From: Dryomyza anilis
Taxonomy: Eukaryota > Arthropoda > Insecta > Diptera > Dryomyzidae
DNA length: 64,000 bases
Direction of reading: 5' to 3'
NCBI GenBank assembly: GCA_951804985.1
Contig: OX638132.1
Span: 23,350,617 to 23,414,616 of the forward strand
Below are positions 48,716 to 60,227 of the stretch, piece by piece. Every line of letters starts with the position of its first letter. The stretch's first letter is position 1. The notes beneath the pieces were generated by a model. That model saw only the letters and a program-made list of their open reading frames with translations. It was not told where the DNA came from and did not search any database. The translations under genes and the position numbers were made by a program.

Positions 48716-49112
48716 ATTCCATAACATGCTATGTCTAAAGATTAGTGAGATTAGCAAGCGAAGACTTAAAAGTTTGGTAAATCAATTTTTTTAAGAGAAA
48801 TTATTGAATTTTAAAAACGTTTTTGTGGTTTTTGAAAAATAGCCAGTTTTTATTTTTGCTTTTATATTTTAAATGAAAACTTTTTTCTTTTTTTCAAACA
48901 AATGATGTATAATTAGACTGATTAGACTTTACCCAAGTTCAACCATTATTGGGTTACCAAGTCTTGGATAATTGATATTTTTCCATAAGTCACCCAAGAC
49001 TCATTTAATATGTTTTAGTAAATGGACATTTACCCAAGACCAGCGGCCAAATCATACTTTAATTAAAAAAAAAAATTATATATATTTAAAAAACAAAATA
49101 AAATAATATTCC

Positions 49113-49194
49113 GATTGGGAATCGAACCCTGAGTACTCTGAGTACAAGTCCTCTGAGTACAAGTCCGAAACTCTACCCGTTGCGCTATCAAGCT
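49113..49194 (-). other. tRNA-like fragment with tandem insert
   Basis: On the minus strand an A box (TAGCGCAACGGGTAGAG) and a perfect B box (GGTTCGATTCC, 49118-49128) are present. A duplicated AGTACAAGTCCTCTG-type unit lengthens the space between them. No acceptor stem pairs, so this is likely a SINE head or tRNA pseudogene. Confidence 0.55.
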
Positions 49195-49331
49195 CACTTG
49201 TTTCAGAGCATTTTTGAAAAGCATGAACTTTATAATTTGAAAATGTCTGTCTTATCAAAAAAAAAAAAATCAAATTAGAAAAAAAAATAATAAATTTAGT
49301 TTTTGATGCAAAAATCTGACAAGACAAGTTA

Positions 49332-49408
49332 GTTGCGTAACCTAACGGGGAGAGCAGTGGACTTTAACGTCGAAGTCAGGAGATCGATTCCCCAACTTGT
49401 GACGACAA
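49332..49408 (+). other. tRNA-like fragment, head-to-head with the previous one
   Basis: Plus-strand tRNA-like sequence with an imperfect A box (TAACCTAACGGGGAGAGC) and a B-box-like GATCGATTCC. Its 5' end lies about 140 bases from the 5' end of the minus-strand fragment. Confidence 0.4.
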
Positions 49409-49474
49409 AAATTTTTAAATTACATAAAACTGGCTTAGATGGATTGGAAATTGTATGAAATAAATAAGAAACAA

Positions 49475-50774
49475 TAGCTGCGTTTTTTTCATATTTTTTG
49501 TTCCGGATCAAAGCAATTTTGAAAAAAACGATGTGGCTCAAATTAAATTATACACAAACCTTTCTTCTGAATGAAAGGTTTGTGTCTTTGGTATGAGACT
49601 TAAATTTTAATATTAAAAAAAAAAATAAAAAAGAAGCAGCATTTCACCAAGAGGTGGGAGTGATGGCCACATGCATGTTTCATTGAAAATGGTTCTTGCA
49701 GCACCTCAAATGGTAGCTACGACGGTAGCTACCATTTGCTACAGCACTTTTTTTTTTGGACGCTGGGGATGCCGCAGATTCTCTAACAGCAATGGTTCCA
49801 AGGTCTATAAATCTCCGATATCAGTTCTTTTCAGTCGTTGGAGTTGAGATTGTCGTCACCAAAAGAAATTTAAGCTAATTTTCAAAAAATATTTTTTATT
49901 TACTAAAAATTTTGAAGTTTATATTCTGTCAAATTTTGTCAGCAACATTCAGCAATCTTCGCCGCATACGTTTTAGTCAGTACACATTTCCAATGAGTTG
50001 AGCCGGATAGCTACACCAGATATTTATCTGGTTCAAATGTTGTTTTTGTTTTGCGTATAAAATTTGTTCCAGCTCAATTTATATTATTTTTTCATAATTT
50101 TTTGTTCCGGATCAAAGCAATTATGAAAAAAACGATGTGGCTCAAATGAATTAATACACAAACCTTTCTTCTTAATATATGAAAGGTTTGTGTCTTTGGT
50201 ATGACAATTAATTTTTTTTTATATTTTAAATGAATTGAAAAAAAAGAAGCAGCGACGATTATCATGGTTGAATATACCACGGGCATTTTACCAAGAGGTG
50301 GGAGTAATTGTGGAAGGCACTGTTCCATTGAAAATGGTTCTTGCAGCACCGCAAATGGTAGCTACGACTGCGACACTAACATACACAAAAAAGTCTGTGT
50401 TTTTTTGTACATTTATTGCACATTTATTTTCTTGTGGACGCTGGGGATGCTGCAGATTCTCCGATACCAGTGGTCCCAAGATCCAATACATTTTGATATC
50501 ATTTCATCGTCACCAAAAGAACCATGTTGTCGTCACCAAAAGAAATTACAGATAATTTTCAAAATATATTTTTTGTTTACAAAAAATTTTGAAGTTTATA
50601 TTCTGACAATTTTTATCAGCTACATTCAGCAATCTTCGCCGCATACGTTTTAGTCAGTACACATTTTCAATGAGTTGAGCCAGATAGCTACACCAGAAAT
50701 TTAACTGGTTCAAATGTTGTTTTGCGTATAAAATTTGTTTCAGCTCAAATTTAAATTATGAAAAAAACGCAGCT
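49475..50774. mobile_element. TIR element containing a tandem pair of about 600-bp units
   Basis: The ends ATAGCTGCGTTTTTTTCATA and the inverse TTATGAAAAAAACGCAGCTA bound two direct units (about 49490-50088 and 50089-50755). Both share TTGTTCCGGATCAAAGCAAT, CCAAGAGGTGGGAGT, GCAGATTCTC, TCGTCACCAAAAGAAATT and ATCTTCGCCGCATACGTTTT. Each unit carries a hairpin with 13-bp arms. No coding frame is shared between units. Confidence 0.75.
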
Positions 50775-50950
50775 AAAATAATACAGATGAATTATAGAAT
50801 GGAAGAAAAAAAAAGAAAGTAATAAAATTTGTTTTTTTGCATTTTTTACATTCAATTGAAACGAACAATAGCTGCGTTTTTTTGTGAGTTGAGTAATATT
50901 GACTCAAGTCTGGGCCAACATTGGGTCGATCGTTTTTTCCTACATGGGAA

Positions 50951-51090
50951 GTTGCGTATCTGATGTTTTTCAAACAAACTTTGGTTGCGTAGCATGCGAG
51001 ACTGCGAGAGCAACAGACCATTCAAAATTTTCTCGCATGCAAGAACAAGATACGCAAGCTAATTTTGTATGAAAAACATCAGTTTCGCGA
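50951..51090. repeat. inverted repeat
   Basis: The left arm, with GCGTATCTGATGTTTTTCA and GCATGCGAG, faces the right arm, with CTCGCATGC and TGAAAAACATCAG, across about 30 bases. It follows a third copy of the ACAATAGCTGCGTTTTTTT end at 50866, so it may be part of a relative of the preceding element. Confidence 0.7.
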
Positions 51091-53384
51091 TTTAAACATT
51101 TTGAAGTACATTCAATACTCGCTATCCCATTTTTGTTCATACATACTATTTTGCAAAAAAAGACAAGCTTTCCTTCAAAAATATAAAAATAAAAACTGTA
51201 TTTTTTCAAAAACCATAAAAACGTTTTTAAAATTCAATATTTTTTCTTAAAAAAAATAGATATTGCAACATAAATATTTCATAAAAATAGCTCATAAAAA
51301 ATAATTTTTAAAGCAGTTATATATGTATATTTACAATTGAACCACTCTGATGGAACTTATAAATAATTCAATACGAGCCTTCGCGGTCAAATTTGCCACT
51401 AAAAAACTAGATCGTTGAACGCCTAATTTAGATTACTGTAATTTACGTTGTCTGATACAGAAAATAGGAAAACGGTCAATTGTGATTTGTTAACCCACGA
51501 CCTATATTAAAATATCGCATTTAACACTGTCATGTAAAGGTGAATTTCAAAAATATATATTGACTGAAAAAAAAAATACAAATTCGGTACACCTACTCAA
51601 TCGTACATATGAATATTTAAATGAAATGGAATTTTTTCAATATTGTATTTGTTTTTAGTAAACCAACAAAAGCAGCAAACATTTCGAGTAACAGAGTCTA
51701 AACGTTAATCGATGGCTCCCGACAAAATCGCTCAACTCGACAAAACACGCAATTTTTTCGCCATGTTGTCAATATCCGTTTATTCAAAATGCCACGTGCA
51801 CACACGTTACTACAGACCACACATACGCGCACTTAAAACGACTTTATTTTCAATTTTTAAAAATATATTTCATACTTTTAGCTGCACAAGGTTGACAAAG
51901 AATAAAATAAAACGGCACTTAGTCTATGTTGTTGCTGGTTTCTATATTTTTGTAACTTTTTTGATACTCGTATCTATGCTGTCCTTTTTGTATTATGAAG
52001 AATTCAAATCAAGTATTATCTATACTATTTGTAGTCAGTTATTCATTGCTATTTAAATCCAGTTTTCATTTTGTTTAATAAACTTCTATTTGAATGAGGA
52101 CAATAAGCCAAAAATTGTGTATCTACGGAGTGACAGAAAATAGCGAAAATTGTTGTGAAAAATGTTTATATTAAAAACATTGAAATTATTAATGATAAAT
52201 TAACTCTTCAACAATATCGATTAGAGTATGTATAAATGACGTTATGCCACAATAAAAAATTCGTTTCTGAAAATGACAAACTGAGTTCTGCAGAGACTGC
52301 AAAACGGGCTTTTTAAATATTAAAATTTAAAATATATATGGGTGATTTTGTGTCAAATAAGAAAATTCGACTTCCAAGGCGATCTCGCCAATAATTATGC
52401 TATTTTCGTTGTGAATAATGCTTTTGTATAGAAACAAAAATATAAAATTTTAGTACCGTAGGTTTAGTGTTCTTTTTTTAATTATATGACCAAAACTCCT
52501 AAATAAAACTAAAACGCGAATATAAATAAGTCGATCAAGAATCAAGTCAATCAGGAACCAACCGATTTAAAAAAAGTAAAGCTTTTCTGATAGCCAAAGG
52601 CAATTGAAATTTTTACAAGGACATTTTTTCAAAAATTTAAAAAGTCAGGAAGGTGATTGTGTTGAAGAGCCTGGAATTTTTAAAATCCCCCGAACCTTTA
52701 CCGACCTTTTTGTATCCGCATTTTATGAATTTGCATAGAATGAATAAATTAAAATTGCCTCAAAAATATTTCAAGGAAATTTTTTCAAAAAATGAATAGT
52801 GTCATCGAGAGATTTGTTTAGACTTTCAGAAATATTTTAAATTTTCTAAATCGGTTGGTTCGTGATTGACTTATTTGAATCCTCGTTTTGGTTTTGTTTA
52901 ATAGTATTGATCACATAAGTCGAAAAATGCTGAACATAGGGTTCTCAAATTTTGTATTTTTGTTCTTATAAACAATAATAATCCATATCATAATTACAGA
53001 TTACTCAAAAGTTTTTTTAGCAAATCTGTGTTTTGGTGGCAATGTCAAATACGAAACAGACTGATACTGTATGCTGTTAACAATACACTGTGGTGTTAAT
53101 AAGGTCACAAATTTAAACTAATCATCGTCACTGCCCCGTCAATTAACACTGGAAAACCATAATCTTTATGCTTTTGTCACAGAACTCACACCCAAATACA
53201 CTAAACCAAATTTGTTTCAACCACAATGTAGACCTTTCATGCAGAAACAAACCTGCCGCAACAGTAAAATAACAACAAGTATTTGGGAATAGAATTAAGA
53301 ACGTATATGTGCACGATTAGAATCAAAATTAAATTTGGCTCAACATTAGTACAATCCATTAACATTATAAATAAATTAAAATAA
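51091..53384. other. AT-rich non-coding DNA with small relics
   Basis: A short inverted relic of family B (GGTACACCTACTCAATCG region) lies at about 51560-51640. A 114-codon ATG frame at 51712-52056 has a hydrophobic stretch near residues 71-95 and an AATAAA 20 bases past its stop, but no homology I recognise. The rest shows nothing. Confidence 0.4.
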
Positions 53385-55228
53385 ATGAATTTAATGAATT
53401 TTATGAATTTTATAAATTTTATGAATATTATGAATTTTATGAATTTTATGAATTTTATGAATTTTATGAATTTTATGAATTTTATGAATTTTATGAATTT
53501 TATGAATTTTATGAATTTTATGAATTTTATGAATTTTATGAATTTTATGAATTTTATGAATTTTATGAATTTTATGAATTTTATGAATTTTATGAATTTT
53601 ATGAATTTTATGAATTTTATGAATTTTATGAATTTTATGAATTTTATGAATTTTATGAATTTTATGAATTTTATGAATTTTATGAATTTTATGAATTTTA
53701 TGAATTTTATGAATTTTATGAATTTTATGAATTTTATGAATTTTATGAATTTTATGAATTTTATGAATTTTATGAATTTTATGGATTTTATAAATTTTAT
53801 AAATTTTATGAATTTTATGAATTTTATGAATTTTATTAATTTTATGAATTTTATGCATTTTATGAATTTTACGAATTCTATAAATTTTATGAATTTTATA
53901 AATTTTATAAATTTTATAAATTTTATGAATTTTATGAATTTTATGAATTTTATGAATTTTATGAATTTTATGAATTTTATGAATTTTATGAATTTTATGA
54001 ATTTTATGAATTTTATGAATTTTATGAATTTTATGAATTTTATGAATTTTATGAATTTTATGAATTTTATGAATTTTATGAATTTTATGAATTTTATGAA
54101 TTTTATGACTTTTATGACATTTATTAATTTTATTAATATTGTGAATTTTATGAATTTTTTGAATTTTATGAATTTTATGAATTTTATGAATTTTATGAAT
54201 TTTATGAATTTTATGAATTTTATGAATTTTATGAATTTTATGAATTTTATGAATTTTATGAATTTTATAAATTTTATGAATTTTATGAATTTTATGAATT
54301 TTATGAATTTTATGAATTTTATGAATTTTATGAATTTTATGAATTTTATGAATTTTATGAATTTTATGAATTTTATGAATTTTATGAATTTTATGAATTT
54401 TATGAATTTTATGAATTTTATGAATTTTATGAATTTTATGAATTTTATGAATTTTATGAATTTTATGAATTTTATGAATTTTATGAATTTTATGAATTTT
54501 ATGAATTTTATGACTTTGATGACTTTTATTAATTTTATTAATATTGTGAATTTTATGAATTTTATGAATTTTATGAATTTTATGAATTTTATGAATTTTA
54601 TGAATTTTATGAATTTTATGAATTTTATGAATTTTATGAATTTTATGAATTTTATGAATTTTATGAATTTTATGAATTTTATGAATTTTATGAATTTTAT
54701 GAATTTTATTAATTTTATGAATTTTATGAATTTTATGAATTTTATGAATTTTATGAATTTTATGAATTTTATGAATTTTATGAATTTTATGAATTTTATG
54801 AATTTTATGAATTTTATGAATTTTATGAATTTTATGAATTTTATGAATTTTATGAATTTTATGAATTTTATGAATTTTATGAATTTTATGAATTTTATGA
54901 ATTTTATGAATTTTATGAATTTTATGAATTTTATGAATTTTATGAATTTTATGAATTTTATGAATTTTATGAATTTTATGAATTTTATGAATTTTATGAA
55001 TTTTATGAATTTTATGAATTTTATGAATTTTATGAATTTTATGAATTTTATGAATTTTATAAATTTTATGAATTTTATGAATTTTATGAATTTTATGAAT
55101 TTTATGAATTTTATGAATTTTATGAATTTTATGAATTTTATGAATTTTATGAATTTTATGAATTTTATGAATTTTATGAATTTTATGAATTTTATGAATT
55201 TTATGAATTTTATAAATTTTATGAATTT
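53385..55228 (+). repeat. 9-bp satellite (ATGAATTTT)n, about 205 units
   Basis: A continuous array of the unit ATGAATTTT, phased perfectly for 1.84 kb, so it reads as (Met-Asn-Phe)n over 615 codons. Variant units are few, mostly ATAAATTTT. A variant block near 54106 recurs near 54511, exactly 405 bp (45 units) later, showing higher-order duplication. A T20 run follows at 55233-55252. It is not considered a gene: none of the codons ATG, AAT or TTT can become a stop by one substitution, so the open frame is expected without selection. Confidence 0.97.
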
Positions 55229-55252
55229 CTGATTTTTTTTTTTTTTTTTTTT

Positions 55253-56078
55253 AATGTTCCATTTCGTTTAACACATTTATGTAATCAATATGCTTTATTT
55301 TTCATAAATTAGATTCCTGTTCAGAGTACGTGATTTTTAACTAATTTTATTAAGTCGGTATTAAGCCAGCAATCTACAGAGCCTTTCACTTCAATTAAAC
55401 GTCTCGTGTACAAAATCGACTTGCTTACGTTAAGCTTATTTTCACTAAGCACTTTTGAGAGGCTCATGTTAATGATTTTGTCGAACATTAATGTGGCTTT
55501 TCGCGGTATCTTGACGCTTATTATAAAAACGTATAAACCATGTACGTGTAAACCACATACATTAAACACTTCGTACTTATGTGACAATCGACTGTGAGTA
55601 TAAGGTAAATTCAGTGTTTTTTATGTTAAAATAAGTAAAAAATATTCTGGATAATTTTCTGTTAAAATATGTTTTAAATGGGACACATTTGAATGGTTAC
55701 AATTTAAATTGTAGTTCATTGGAATGATTTTTTATTTATTTTCAACTTTTACGTATTTTTAAATATTTTTCACTATTATGCATATCACATATTTTGTATG
55801 ATAAAATAAAAATGCAACCAATAAATAAAATAGTCTAGAATGTGCATTGAAGTACAATGCTAAGTAATGTTTTTCAAGTTGAATCAAACAGATGATGATG
55901 TTGAACCAAATACGAAATATTTATGAAAATACTTTAGAAAGCTTATCTTTTTGATTTCTATTTTCTTTTATTGTTCTGTTCTGCTGTAGGTTTTTAAATA
56001 TTTGGATTATTCTTGACGTTTGTTAGTTTGTATATTATGCAATATTGAAGTCAGCATTGACTTACAATATGTTTTTGT
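55253..56078. other. non-coding DNA
   Basis: The part at 55310-55600 is more balanced, with overlapping frames on both strands (up to 88 codons) and no domain. Nothing recognisable is seen. Confidence 0.45.
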
Positions 56079-56335
56079 AACGTACACCTATGAGGTATAT
56101 AAAGTTTGTGCATATATTTTAAGTTTCTAAGCAGGCGTGGACGGTATATAATCACTACCCGAGTCCGTTTAGACATGGCTGTCTGTTGTCTGCCTGTCCG
56201 GTATGTTGATAAATACTGGTCCGAATGCGGTATAATTTTATTTCAGTATGTTTTAGCCAAAAATAGTTTGAGTATGGAATTAAGACACATTGGTCAACAG
56301 TTAAAACGGTTCATAAAAGTTATTTCTATATAAAG
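56079..56335 (+). mobile_element. family A mini-me-like element, truncated copy A5
   Basis: Shares CACCTATGAGGTATA, ATCACTACCCGAGTCCGTTT and the CTGTCTG run with A1, then loses the rest. Confidence 0.75.
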
Positions 56336-56343
56336 GGGTGCCT

Positions 56344-56686
56344 GGGGTAAAGTGGAACATGGTATTATGTGGAAAATTGCAATTTTTGGACAGGATTTTG
56401 AACTTAGTCTATGATTATAATAAAATTAAAACCATTTTAATGTTTTTAAGAATTTTTTTTAGAGTACTGTTGTTTGCTATCAAAAAGTGTGCATTTTTTC
56501 TTTTTTTTAATTAGGAAGGTATGTTTAAAATGTTCGGAAGTTATATATCTTTTGAAATACAAACGATTTTTACAAATAAATTAACATTGCTTGAATGGTA
56601 CAGAGTTATGATGAAATGGCGATATTGGGGTAAAGTGGGAAACATTTTCTGGGGTAAAGTGGGAAACATTTTCTGGGGTAAAGTGG
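56344..56686 (+). repeat. GGGGTAAAGTGG motif repeats
   Basis: The 12-mer GGGGTAAAGTGG lies at 56344, 56627, 56651 and 56675, the last three in a 24-bp tandem with GAAACATTTTCT between. Such a word at the ends of some insect pogo-like elements is recalled from memory, not proven here. A possible transposase C-terminal relic (KGKILTSPEQRSDLQKMASR, then an in-frame stop and EEEFCIIC) lies at about 56775-56960. Confidence 0.6.
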
Positions 56687-57107
56687 TAAACGTAATTTTA
56701 GCAATTCCTGTTGTAATTTTAGGAAAAATAGTGTGTTATATGAATTATTTAATTGGTTTACCCAAAAAAAAACATCAATCTTGCTCACAAACCAATGAAA
56801 GGAAAAATACTAACTTCACCTGAACAAAGATCTGATTTGCAGAAAATGGCTTCTCGGTATTTTACAAGAACAAAAAGTATATAAAATTTTTCAACTTTAT
56901 CAGAAGAAGAATTTTGTATAATTTGCTTGATTGAAATTCTGAAGAATTAAAATTTTGACAATAGTGAACCTCCATATCTGCAAATGTATTCTTAAAATGT
57001 GCGAACTTAATCACCAGTAGCTGAAATCATAATAACTTGCAAGTTGAGTATTTTAAAAATATGTATAACATTTATTGAACACATTTATTAATAAAAGTTT
57101 ATAAAGT

Positions 57108-57240
57108 TATGAAATTCATTAAATATGTAAAATTCATAAAATTCCAGAAAATCAAAAAATACAAAAAATTCATTAAATTCAAAAAAATTCATAAATTTCA
57201 TAATATAAATAAAATTCTTAATATACATAATACCCATACA
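57108..57240 (-). repeat. decayed inverse of the 9-bp satellite
   Basis: Words ATTCATAAAATTC, AAATTCATTAAATTC and AATTCATAAATTTCAT are degenerate copies of the inverse of ATGAATTTT, about 1.9 kb from the main array. Confidence 0.6.
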
Positions 57241-58154
57241 ATTTATAAAAGTATTCGGATCAAATCACAAAATCCCCTAAAAGAAATTGGTTCTTTTGTA
57301 TATATTTGTTGTGTATTCAATCGATAATATACTCAAAGTCGGAATAGTTAATTTATTTGAAATACTTGCCGCGCGCTTTTATTTCCACACCACTAAATGT
57401 GTTCTCAAATAAAAAGTTCCCGACTCGATTGCTTAAATAGCTGCACGTGTGCCTATGACAACAATGAAACTACCATCAACAACAGGCGCAAACTTTTTGC
57501 CAGACATCAAAAATTAATGCGAACTCACAGCCAAGTCAACACGGCACTCGGTGGTATCAGCTAAAAGAGTTGCCGATGTCACAGGCAAATAACAAGTGGC
57601 TGTGTGCTGGAGGTGTCGCTGTCGGTGGGAAAGGTGCCTGAATAACGCTGCCTTAAATCCCAGCGGTGCCATTTGGGTTAATATATGGCGCTCGTACTGC
57701 TGCATATTTAATAAAGCTAATGAAGTTAATAGAACTTACGAGTTGCCAACTAAAGAGACAGACAGCTGAATATTGTCGCAGTGCCAACAAAATGCATAAA
57801 TGATAATCATGGGCTTAAAATAGGCTTTGTACTTAATAGCAATGTGGATTTTTTAAGTTTTATAATAAAAAAAATATTAAATGCATATTTATACAAAATG
57901 TTTAATTGTATTTTTATGAAAATAATTTCACATGTCCATTAAATGATTTGTAAACTGAAATTTAATGAAATTACGAATTAAACATTTGCGAAAATAGAGA
58001 AATACCTGCCACAGATGAAAATACCAAACACGCATGAAGGCGGGTCTGGACATTACGTTTTGAATATAGAGTTACGATTTATTTGCTTTATTATAAAAAT
58101 TTGTTTTTATTCTAAATAATTATCTCCATATGTTTTATTAACTGTTATAAAATA
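57241..58154. other. non-coding DNA, balanced at 57370-57830
   Basis: The island has a 63-codon minus-strand frame without a domain and no repeat partner. Confidence 0.4.
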
Positions 58155-58480
58155 AATGGTTTTTCAATAAGAGCGCTACACATTTTTTATGGGTTTTTCA
58201 ACAGGGACGCTACAAAAGTAGAGCGACAGATACAGCAAACGACGCCATATTTCTTGCCGCTCTTTTAACATTTCTCTTCTGTAAGGTTCTCCATTTCATG
58301 ATAGAAAGATATACGAGCCAACAATGAGTCGAAATTACTAAAATTTACTACCGAAATTCGAATTCGTATATCTTTCCATCATGAAATGGCAAACCTTACT
58401 GAAGAGAAATGTCAAAAGAGCGGCAAGAAATATGGGTCCCTGTCGCTCTACTTTTGAAGCGTCCCTGTTGAAAAACCCTT
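58155..58480. mobile_element. inverted-repeat MITE, family E, copy E3
   Basis: A foldback element: the left arm has GGGTTTTTCAACAGGGACGC and GTAGAGCGAC, and the right arm has their inverses ending TTGAAAAACCC. The arms (about 120 bases) surround a short centre with GAAATTCGAATTCG. It encodes nothing and would need a transposase in trans. Confidence 0.87.
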
Positions 58481-58889
58481 TACAAAGAAAATAAAAGAAT
58501 TAAGAACTTTGTTTAGAAATACTGTACAACATTTATATTTAAGAATCGTTGTTTCATAGTTTTAATGTTCTGATATTTGTATTGAAAATATAATACCTTA
58601 TTTTCATTCGAGTTTTTTCACTGATTCAGCCTGTTTAATTAAAGAAACATTTTTTGTGGTTGAGTTGTGAAAAGGTAAGTTGAATTTTATACAAAAGTCA
58701 TACTGAAACAATACTTATTGTAATGGGGGAATTCCATTCGTACGATTAAAAACCTTCTCATTTAAAAATGAAAAAAAGATAGATATATTTTTAAGAAGCA
58801 GAGGACAGATCTTATTGTCCTCTACGCATGTAAAAAAAAAACTTTTGCAATAGGTCCTATATATTTCTACAAATTTGAAGTTAAATGCT
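58481..58889. other. AT-rich non-coding DNA
   Basis: A small hairpin AGAGGACA...TGTCCTCT lies at about 58799-58822. Nothing else is seen. Confidence 0.5.
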
Positions 58890-59717
58890 GTGACGGGAGT
58901 TACACGTTCTTTTACAAAAAACAGAGTTTACTCCACAAAGTATTAAATTTCAGCTAAAATCAGCGGATTATGGAGATTAAGTATATCCCAAATACTTCAT
59001 TAATAATGGGAGTTCTCCCCTCTATAACAAAATTCTGCAATGGTTACTTTGATCACTTACTTTTTAAGTATCAAAACTTGTGACGGGTGTTACACATTTT
59101 GTGACGGGCGTTACCTGTACGAATTCTAAACAAATATACATGAAAATTTCAATATGGTTAAATTATGAATTGACATTTTTTGAAGAAAAAGTGCACATTT
59201 TTGTGGTAGGAATGGTAAACCATTATTTTAAGGCACACCGTCAACATTATAATTTAGGTGGAAAACTAAACATTTCGTTTTGAAAAAAATATATATTATA
59301 TTACCATTATTTTAAATAAATACTCTGTCTGCGTCATTAGCAATCCGTTTCCTCCTCGAACATAATGATTTTTTAATGATTTTTTATGATTTTTTTTATC
59401 TTTGCTTATTAAATATTTTGGAATATTTAATACTTAATTAATCAAGATGGTTAAATAATAATATAATTAAATAAAGATACATATATTAACAAATATGTAA
59501 TATTCTAGTTTTTTCGGTTTGCGACGATTGTTATTTGTGACGGGCGTTACAATATTTTGGAGGGATATAGAAACCATCTGGAATATCTATGAGACCAAAG
59601 CCTATAATAAATGAATAGATACGACAAAAATCTTTACTTTTACAAAGTTTCCCAGTTCTAGGTATGCAAAATAGTTCGCAAAATAACTTTTACAATATTT
59701 TTTGTGACGGGCGTTAC
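58890..59717 (+). repeat. cluster of five GTGACGGGYGTTAC motifs
   Basis: The 14-mer GTGACGGG-N-GTTAC occurs at 58890, 59080, 59101, 59537 and 59704, always on the plus strand, in otherwise AT-rich DNA. With C in the variable position it is an imperfect dyad, GTGACG-GG-CGTTAC. The intervening sequences are unrelated to each other. No element ends were identified. Confidence 0.85.
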
Positions 59718-59886
59718 AACTCAAAAAAGTAAATTTGTTTGGATAATTGTCAGAACTTTGAACCACTTATCACCAATGAAATGTGTGGCATACTTTCACA
59801 AATAAATTGTACTATTAAATTTTCTTTCGGATTTAAAACAACGAAACTACAGTATTTTTTAAATATATTGCCTCAATTTTGTACTA

Positions 59887-60211
59887 AAAGGGTTTTCAAT
59901 AAGAGCGGTAGTTTTTTCAAGGGTTTTTTAACAGGGTCACTACAAAAGTAGAGCGACTGGGATAGCAAACGACGCTATATTTCTTGCCGCTCTTTTGACA
60001 TTTCTCTTCAGTAAGGTTTGACATTTCATGGAATTTCATTTCAACGAGTCGAAATTATTAAAATTTTCTACCGAAATTCGAATTCGTATATCTTTCCATC
60101 ATGAAATGGCAAACTTTACTGAAGAGAAATGTCAAAAGAGCGGCAAGAAATATGGCGTCGTTTGCTGTCCCTGTCGCTCAACTTGTGTAGCGTCTCCGTT
60201 GAAAAACCCTT
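59887..60211. mobile_element. inverted-repeat MITE, family E, copy E4
   Basis: Both arms are present: TTAACAGGGTCACTACAAAA on the left against TGTAGCGTCTCCGTTGAAAA on the right. An extra outer AAAGGGTTTTCAATAAGAGC lies on the left, as in E3. Confidence 0.87.
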
Positions 60212-60227
60212 GAAAATAAATCCTATT

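Noticed and set aside
53391..53858. Ile-His-Lys repeat protein on the minus strand
   Set aside because: It is the complement of the 9-bp satellite and closes where one unit changes.
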